A stretch of 24,615 bases of DNA from CAZHGD01 sp964531735 (GTDB taxonomy: Bacteria; Armatimonadota; UBA10988): positions 1 to 24,615 of the forward strand of contig CAZHGD010000112.1 of NCBI GenBank assembly GCA_964531735.1, given 5' to 3'. The position numbers were made by a program, and so were the translations under genes. Below are positions 19,225 through 24,615 of the stretch, piece by piece (positions within the stretch are counted from its first letter, which is position 1; each line of letters starts with the position of its first letter). The notes under the pieces are model-generated. The model was not told where the DNA came from, ran no database searches, and was given only the letters and a program-made list of their open reading frames with translations.

Positions 19225-20079
19225 TTAGGGGTAGATCCAGCGCTCGCCGGGCGGCAGGATGACCGGGGCCAACTGCGGGTGGTGTTCGGCGCAGTGCTGG
19301 ACGAAGTCCTCGGGATCGGCGTTGTTCTCGGCGAACATGCCGTAGTGGTTCGGGATCACCCGCTCCACGCCCAGATCGGCCGCCAGCCGGGCGGTCTCGG
19401 CGATGGTCAGGTTGCCGGTCAGGCCCAGCGCCTGGCGACGGGCTGACCGGCCGTTGATCGGCAGGGCGGCCACCTGCGGGCGGAACGACGCCAGCTTGGC
19501 CTCCTGGCCCGGATACGGCATGGTGCCGCCCACGAACAGCGCGCTGAGCACGTCGCATTGCAGCACATAGCTGAGGCACGAGCAGTTGCCGTCGAGGTCC
19601 AGATCGAGCCGCTCATGCGCGGCGGCCACGGCGTTCACGCGCACTTCCTGGTGCTCGAATACCTGCCCGTCGCGAATCGGCACCACCCGCTCGGCCGGCA
19701 GGCCCAGCGTGTCCGTGGCGTAACTGGACAGCGGCGCCGGGAGCACCAGCAGCGCCTCTCGCGACGCCTTCATCAGCGCCGGCAGACCCACCGGGTCGCA
19801 GTGGTCGGCATGCTGGTGCGTGATCACCACCAGGTCGCAGAAGCTCAGCTCGGAGGCTTCGAAGGCCGCCAGCAGCAGACGCTCGTAGGTCCGTTGGCCG
19901 TGGTTCTGCTTGACCGCGAGATAGTCGGACAGGTAAGGGTCAACGCAGATCGTGCTGTCCCGCCAACGCAGCAGGTAGCCGCTCTGGCCAAGCCACCACC
20001 AGGCCAGATGCTCATCGCCCGGCTGGGTCGCCGCCACCTGCTCCAACAGCTCCGCGCCGCACAAGACCGGTCTGCTCAT
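19225..20079 (-). CDS. UlaG-like metallo-beta-lactamase-fold hydrolase
   Basis: This cytoplasmic protein has 284 residues; the ATG at 20079 has GGAG about 7 bases upstream. It resembles the L-ascorbate-6-phosphate lactonase (UlaG) branch. It has WLGQSGYLLRW, ICVDPYLSDY, the metal motif THQHADH (His88, His90, Asp92, His93), third-site AAAHERLD (His155), LPINGR (206-211) and PNHYGMFAENNADPEDF with His245. In the family the fourth metal motif normally reads GDT with the Asp bridging two metals; here it is VGGTMPYPG, with Gly185 at the Asp position. It may bind one metal only, or have altered activity. The substrate is unknown, since no other ascorbate pathway gene is near. It is divergent from glnE and convergent with the carbamoyltransferase operon. 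Confidence 0.85.
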   Translation of the reverse strand: MSRPVLCGAELLEQVAATQPGDEHLAWWWLGQSGYLLRWRDSTICVDPYLSDYLAVKQNHGQRTYERLLLAAFEASELSFCDLVVITHQHADHCDPVGLPALMKASREALLVLPAPLSSYATDTLGLPAERVVPIRDGQVFEHQEVRVNAVAAAHERLDLDLDGNCSCLSYVLQCDVLSALFVGGTMPYPGQEAKLASFRPQVAALPINGRSARRQALGLTGNLTIAETARLAADLGVERVIPNHYGMFAENNADPEDFVQHCAEHHPQLAPVILPPGERWIYP

Positions 20080-20097
20080 CGCCGCGCTCCGGCGCGA

Positions 20098-20125
20098 ATG
20101 GTAACATCATTGGCCAAAATGGGAA
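20098..20125 (-). promoter_or_regulatory. Weak candidate promoter of the UlaG-like gene
   Basis: On the minus strand TTCCCA (20125-20120), 16 bases, then TACCAT (20103-20098), four of six at each box. It would start transcription near 20091, with a leader of about 12 bases. The 82-base gap to glnE also holds the palindrome TTGGCCAA (20110-20117) and, for glnE, a possible plus-strand -10 TAACAT (20102-20107) without a good -35. Confidence 0.25.
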
Positions 20126-20161
20126 GGTGTCGAGCTACCGCCAACCCGTAAGGAGCCGCAC

Positions 20162-23100
20162 GTGACCGTAGAGGGTGTCCCGGGCGAGGTACTGGTGGCG
20201 GCGATCCTGGCGGGCGGGCGGCCGGCGGCCGAACACCTGCCGCCGTTGGCCGCCATCGGGCTGACCCGGTTCGACGTCTGGGCGCGGCTGGCCGCCTGGT
20301 GGTGCGAGCAACTCGGGCCGGACGAGGTCGCCGCCGAGCTGCTGCCCGCGGCCCTGCAACACGCCGCCGCGGCGCCCGATCCCGATGCCGCCGTGCTCAA
20401 CCTGTCGCGCTTGCAGGCCGATCTGGGTGGCGCCACGCTGGCCCGCCAGATTGCGGCCGACCCGCACTTCGGCCGCGACCTGCTGTTCCTGCTCGGGCTG
20501 GGCACGGTAACGGCCAATGCGCTGGTGCGCGAGCCGGGCCTGTGCGACCTGTTGCAGGAGCCCGACTACCTGGCCGCCGAGCCCAGCGACCGTGAGCTGG
20601 CGGCCGACGCGGTCCGGCAGTTGCGGCACCTCAAGCGACCCGAGGCGCGGCGTGATGCCTTGCGGCGCTGGAAGCGCGGCCAGCTCCTGCGCATCATCGC
20701 GCGCGATGTGCTCCGCCACGAGCCGCAGAAGACCGTCACGCGCGAGATCAGCCACCTGGCCGACGCCTGCGTGCGGGCGGCGCTCGACGCCCTGGTGGCC
20801 GAGCTCGCGTTGCCGCACTGCGCCGACGGGCAGCCGCGCGGTCTGGCCATCATCGGCATGGGCAAGTGGGGCAGCCGCGAGCTCAACTACAACTCGGACA
20901 TCGACCTGCTGTGCGTCTACGCCCCGACCGCCGACGGCCCCGGCATGGCCGTCTGGGCCGACGTGGTGCAGCGGCTGGCACGCGACCTCGATGACACGAC
21001 GGCCGAAGGCCGCGTCTTCCGCGTCGACTTCCGCCTGCGGCCCGAAGGTTCGTCGGGCTCGCTGGTGCGGAGCCTGGAGAGTTGCGCCGCGTACTACCAG
21101 GAGCACGGCGAAGCCTGGGAGACGCAGGCGCTCACCCGGGCCCGGTACGTGGCGGGCGACCCGGACGTCGGCCGCGCCTTCGAGGACCTGGCGCAGCAGG
21201 TGGCCTACGGTGCGCGCATCGGGCGGGCCGGCGTGGCCGCCATCCGGCGCAACCGCGAACGCCTCGACGCCCGCTCCGACGCCGACCGCGACGTCAAGGA
21301 AGGCCGGGGCGGCATTCGCGACATCGAGTTCACGGTGCAACTGCTGCAGCTCACGCGCGGCGTCACCAACCCGTCGGTGCGCCGGCGGAACACCTGGGAC
21401 GCCCTGGACGCCCTGACCCGCGCGGGCGCCATCGGCGAGCACGAGCGCCGCGTCCTGTCCGAGGCGTACGACCTGCTTCGGCGCGTGGAGCACCTGCTCC
21501 AGATCCAGCCGGTGGCGCCGACCCGGACGCTGCCCCCCGACCGGGCCGCCCAGCGGCGCCTGGCGCGCGGACTCGGCTACCGCGACGCCGGCCCGCTGTG
21601 GGCCTGGACGCGCTTCCTGGACGACTACCGGACCCATACCGCGCTGGCCCGCGCCCTCTCCGAACGCCTCTTCTTCAACCCGATCCCGTTGGCCAGTCCG
21701 ACCGCGGACCAGCAGGTTCAGGAGTTGCTCGACCCGCTCTCCACCGACGCCGAGGTGCTGCCACACCTGGCCGACATCCCGTTTGCGGAACCGGCGGCCG
21801 CGCGGCGCCGCCTGCTGTTCCTGGCCCATGGCGAGCCGCCGACGATGCTGCCGGCCGAGGTCACCGCGCAGTTCGTCGAACTGCTGCCCACCTTGCTCAA
21901 CTGCGTCCAGCGCATGCCCGATCCCGATGCGGCCTTGCGCTGGTTCCTGCGCTTCGCCGCCGGTTCGGGCGACTTCCGTCTGTTCTACCGGTTCCTCTGG
22001 CAGCACCCGCCGGTGATCGAGCTGCTCTGCCGCCTGGGCGGCTTCAGCGAGGTGCTGTCGCGCACCATCGCCGACCATCCCGAGCTCCTCGACCAGGTGG
22101 TCGACCCGCGGTTTGTGGGCCGCCGCCTGCGTCGCGAGGCCCTGGCAGCGCAGTTGGCCGAGCGGCTGGACGCCCTGCGGCCCGAGGACCGCCTCGACGA
22201 CCTGCGGCGCTTCCGGCGCCGCGAGCTGTTCCGCATCGGCGTGCAGGACCTGCTCGGCGCCATCGAGGTGGACGAGGTCATGGCGCAGCTCAGCGACCTG
22301 GCCGAGGTGGTCCTCGAAGCGCTCCTGGCCGAACTGCGGCCCCGCGTGCCCGGTGCCGCCGACCTGCCCTTCGCCATCGTCGGCTGCGGCAAACTCGGTG
22401 GCCGCGAACTGCACTACGCGTCGGACCTGGATGTGCTGTTCGTGTACGACAGCGATCAACCGGGCGCCCTCGGCGCGGCGGAGAAACTGGCGCAGGCCAT
22501 CATGGCCGAGGCCGGCCGCGCCACGCGCGCCGGGCGGCTGTGGGAGGTGGACGCCCGACTACGGCCGTTCGGCCAGAACTCGCAGTTGGCGCGCTCGCCA
22601 CTCAGCTACCGCACCTACTACCTGGAGTACGGCGCCGCCTGGGAACGCCTGGCCATGCTCCGCGCGCGACCGGTGGCGGGCGACGCGGCCGTCGGCGACG
22701 CCTTCTGCGCGGTGGCCACCGAATTCGCCGCCGGGCAGCCGTTCACCGAGGACGAACTGGCCGAACTGCGCCAGGTCAAACGCCGCGTGGAGACCGAGCG
22801 GCACAACGCGGCCGACCAGGCGCACGTCGACCTCAAACTGCATCCCGGCGGCATCATGGACATCGAGTTCATCGCGCAGATCCTGCAAGTGCAGCACCTG
22901 CCCGGTGAGTCCGGCTGCGCCAACACGCCGGAGGCCCTGCAGCGCCTGGCCGAGGCCGGCGCGCTGGCGCGGCACGAAACTAACCTGCTACAGCACAGCT
23001 ACCTCTTCCTGCGCCGCCTCGAAGCCCGGCTGCAACTGGTGGTCGAGCACGGTGGCGGCCTGCTGCCGACCGACACCGCGGGGCTCGCGGCGGCGGCCAA

Positions 23101-23221
23101 GCGGCTCGGCTGGAGTTTCCACGAGGCCTCCAGCAAGCCGGCGCAGTTGGTGGCCGACGTGCGCGAGCAGATGCGCGCCGTTCGGCAAGTCTTCGACCGG
23201 CGCCTCGGCTCAGAGCCCTGA
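20162..23221 (+). CDS. glnE: Bifunctional glutamine synthetase adenylyltransferase/deadenylase
   Basis: The product has 1019 residues. The start is the GTG at 20162, six bases after AAGGAG (20150-20155). It contains the two nucleotidyltransferase modules of GlnE, each with G-x-ELxYxSDxDxL. The first, GSRELNYNSDIDLLCVY, is near residues 237-253; the second, GKLGGRELHYASDLDVLFVY, is near 743-762. Each is followed by a DxRLRPxG motif (VDFRLRPEGSSG and VDARLRPFGQNS) and by a GGIRDIEF or GGIMDIEF block. One module adds and the other removes AMP from glutamine synthetase in response to PII and glutamine (established for GlnE). Length is slightly above the usual 940-1000. No glnA or glnB is in the window. 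The end overlaps the convergent glycosidase-like gene by 12 bases. Both active sites look intact. Confidence 0.95.
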   Translation: MTVEGVPGEVLVAAILAGGRPAAEHLPPLAAIGLTRFDVWARLAAWWCEQLGPDEVAAELLPAALQHAAAAPDPDAAVLNLSRLQADLGGATLARQIAADPHFGRDLLFLLGLGTVTANALVREPGLCDLLQEPDYLAAEPSDRELAADAVRQLRHLKRPEARRDALRRWKRGQLLRIIARDVLRHEPQKTVTREISHLADACVRAALDALVAELALPHCADGQPRGLAIIGMGKWGSRELNYNSDIDLLCVYAPTADGPGMAVWADVVQRLARDLDDTTAEGRVFRVDFRLRPEGSSGSLVRSLESCAAYYQEHGEAWETQALTRARYVAGDPDVGRAFEDLAQQVAYGARIGRAGVAAIRRNRERLDARSDADRDVKEGRGGIRDIEFTVQLLQLTRGVTNPSVRRRNTWDALDALTRAGAIGEHERRVLSEAYDLLRRVEHLLQIQPVAPTRTLPPDRAAQRRLARGLGYRDAGPLWAWTRFLDDYRTHTALARALSERLFFNPIPLASPTADQQVQELLDPLSTDAEVLPHLADIPFAEPAAARRRLLFLAHGEPPTMLPAEVTAQFVELLPTLLNCVQRMPDPDAALRWFLRFAAGSGDFRLFYRFLWQHPPVIELLCRLGGFSEVLSRTIADHPELLDQVVDPRFVGRRLRREALAAQLAERLDALRPEDRLDDLRRFRRRELFRIGVQDLLGAIEVDEVMAQLSDLAEVVLEALLAELRPRVPGAADLPFAIVGCGKLGGRELHYASDLDVLFVYDSDQPGALGAAEKLAQAIMAEAGRATRAGRLWEVDARLRPFGQNSQLARSPLSYRTYYLEYGAAWERLAMLRARPVAGDAAVGDAFCAVATEFAAGQPFTEDELAELRQVKRRVETERHNAADQAHVDLKLHPGGIMDIEFIAQILQVQHLPGESGCANTPEALQRLAEAGALARHETNLLQHSYLFLRRLEARLQLVVEHGGGLLPTDTAGLAAAAKRLGWSFHEASSKPAQLVADVREQMRAVRQVFDRRLGSEP

Positions 23222-24615
23222 TGCGGCCACCAACGCGGCCCTCGCCTGGTTCACGGCGACCGCCGCCGGCTCCTTCTGCACCCGGTCGTAGGTGAACGCC
23301 GCCAGCGCCTGCTCGAGCTGGGCCAGCGCGCGCCGCGCCGGCTCGTCGGTGCGGCCGGCCAACCGCGCGCGCGTCAGCCGCACCTGCTCGAACGCCTGGA
23401 TGCCCTCGCGCAGCCGCTCGAAGCGCACCGAGCTGCGCGCACCGGGATAGACCACGAAGCAGTCGCCGGCGGGCCAGGTCACATAGCTCGTGTCCTGGAG
23501 CGGGTCGGCGGTCCAACTGTCGTAGGCCCAGCGCAGCAGGCCGGAGTAACCCCGCGCCGCGGCGTACCAACCGAGCCAGGCCGCCTCGGCCGGCGGCGAG
23601 AAGGTGAAGGTGTTGGGTCGGCCGGGACCGCAGCAGACGTAGAACGTGGTCGGCCGGCCGCGCAGCGCGCGGGCCTTGGCGATGGCCGGGTCGAGCGGCG
23701 GGGCGATGAACACGCACCAGTCGTCGATGGCGTCGCTCAGCTCCGGCTCGTTGCTGCCCGCCAACGCGATCTTCAGGTCGGGCGCCGCCTGGCGCAGGAA
23801 CGCCAGGACCGGCTTCATCTGCGCTGGTGGCCATTCGTCCATGGCCAGGGCCGTGTGTGACAGCCAGCCCTTGGCCTTGAGGTGGGCGCGGAAGTCGGCC
23901 AGGAACGGCCGCCAGGCGTCCTCGAGCCGCAGGCCGTGACGGTACTCGCCGCTCGCCTCGTCGAAGTAGCGCGGCGAGGTGACGGTGTAGCAGTTGATCG
24001 AGTCGGTGATGCCGCAACGGCGGCCGAGCGCGACCCACAGGTCGAACGCGCGGTAGTCGTAGCGCCAGGTGCCATCGGCCCGGCGCACCCACTCGATCAT
24101 CGAGTCGTACGGGTCGTAAGTCTGCGTGCCCCACGGCCGGTGCACGATGCTCGCGGTGAGGCACTTCTGGCCAGCGTCGGCCAGCAGCCGCAGATGCGGC
24201 TCGAGCAGCGCCAGGTGCTCGGGCGACCAGGGCGTCACGCGGTGGTAACGCGCGATGGCGAAGGGGTTCTGCCAGAGGTCGAGGCGGAACTGCCATTGCG
24301 CCGGCGGCGGCAGCACCGGCGGCAGCACTTCCAGCCGCACCGGCAGCACCGCCTGGGCGCCGGCGGCCTTGACCAGCACCTGGCCCTGGTAGCGGCCCGG
24401 CACGGCGTCGGGCGGCACGTCGACACTGACCCACACCGGCCGCACGCTCTGGCCCGTCAGGTCGAGGCGGTCCAGGGCCGGGTCGAGCACGTCGGCCACG
24501 AGCTGGCCGTCGGCCAGCACGTAGCGCTCAAAGCACGGCCGTACCGCGGCAGCCGCGATGGCCCGACCGCCCTCGCCGCGCAGCTCGGTGGCCGCCAGCC
24601 GGACCTGTGACGCGC
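23210..24615 (-). CDS. DUF4091 glycosidase-like protein, N-terminus beyond right edge
   Basis: An open frame runs from the right edge to a TGA at 23210-23212 (about 467 codons, no start in view that must be used; the GTG at 24520 is internal). It begins in a beta-sandwich segment (WVSVDVPPDAVPGRYQG, a CARDB/Ig-like stretch). Next comes a TIM-barrel-like domain with FDLWVALGRRCGI and a candidate catalytic AMDEWPP around 23830-23845. It ends in the DUF4091 region, GLLRWAYDSW, DPLQDTSYV and GDCFVVYPG. Such proteins in planctomycetes and relatives are annotated as glycoside hydrolase domain-containing; activity is not established. Its 3' end overlaps the end of glnE by 12 bases. By analogy it is probably secreted, but the signal peptide would lie outside the window. 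Confidence 0.88.
   Translation of the reverse strand, partial: ASQVRLAATELRGEGGRAIAAAAVRPCFERYVLADGQLVADVLDPALDRLDLTGQSVRPVWVSVDVPPDAVPGRYQGQVLVKAAGAQAVLPVRLEVLPPVLPPPAQWQFRLDLWQNPFAIARYHRVTPWSPEHLALLEPHLRLLADAGQKCLTASIVHRPWGTQTYDPYDSMIEWVRRADGTWRYDYRAFDLWVALGRRCGITDSINCYTVTSPRYFDEASGEYRHGLRLEDAWRPFLADFRAHLKAKGWLSHTALAMDEWPPAQMKPVLAFLRQAAPDLKIALAGSNEPELSDAIDDWCVFIAPPLDPAIAKARALRGRPTTFYVCCGPGRPNTFTFSPPAEAAWLGWYAAARGYSGLLRWAYDSWTADPLQDTSYVTWPAGDCFVVYPGARSSVRFERLREGIQAFEQVRLTRARLAGRTDEPARRALAQLEQALAAFTYDRVQKEPAAVAVNQARAALVAASGL

Noticed and set aside
20135..22459. 774-residue minus-strand frame opposite glnE
   Set aside because: Shadow of the real gene: glnE shows both nucleotidyltransferase motifs and a strong ribosome site, while this frame has none.

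Overview
The window is one contiguous piece of a very GC-rich, densely coding bacterial chromosome with no gap over 300 bases. It holds 13 coding regions, the first and last cut by the window edges. I see no rRNA, tRNA, CRISPR array, insertion sequence or prophage. The taxon is uncertain. Large secreted TIM-barrel glycosidase-like proteins (DUF6259-like and DUF4091), a lipoprotein with a dockerin-like segment, a carbamoyltransferase/DUF5989 pair and a tiny Lys/Arg/Ala protein suggest a free-living polysaccharide degrader of the planctomycete or Armatimonadota type. That is inference from gene content, not from a marker gene.

Layout, left to right. (1) 1-7966, minus strand: two long membrane-bound multi-PAS hybrid-input histidine kinases in tandem, followed downstream by an exported coiled-coil protein that runs off the left edge. 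(2) 8101-10154, minus strand: a translationally coupled pair, an ArsR-family repressor and a CoA-disulfide-reductase-like flavoprotein with a C-terminal rhodanese domain. A consensus promoter overlapped by two direct repeats drives it; this looks like a self-regulated sulfur-redox operon. (3) 10168-15458: two divergent secreted carbohydrate-active genes, a DUF6259-like glycosidase (minus) and a GH5-like lipoprotein (plus). They share a 128-base intergenic region with back-to-back promoters and a small palindrome. (4) 15495-19218, plus strand: an operon of carbamoyltransferase, cytidylate kinase (cmk), a DUF5989 membrane peptide, a PlsC-type acyltransferase and a 47-residue basic protein, closed by a strong hairpin. 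(5) 19225-20079, minus: an UlaG-like metallo-beta-lactamase-fold protein. (6) 20162-23221, plus: glnE, overlapping tail to tail with (7) a DUF4091 glycosidase-like gene that runs off the right edge.

Promoters read clearly: TTGACA with 17-18 base spacing and TATAAA, TAGGCT or TAGAAT appear at three transcription units. Three perfect or near-perfect hairpins sit at gene ends, none with a T-run. The most interesting items are the interleaving of the carbamoyltransferase/DUF5989 pair with the cmk/plsC pair, the apparently leaderless ArsR operon promoter with 18-base-period repeats, the shared operator-like palindrome of the divergent glycosidases, and the UlaG-like protein that lacks its metal-bridging Asp.
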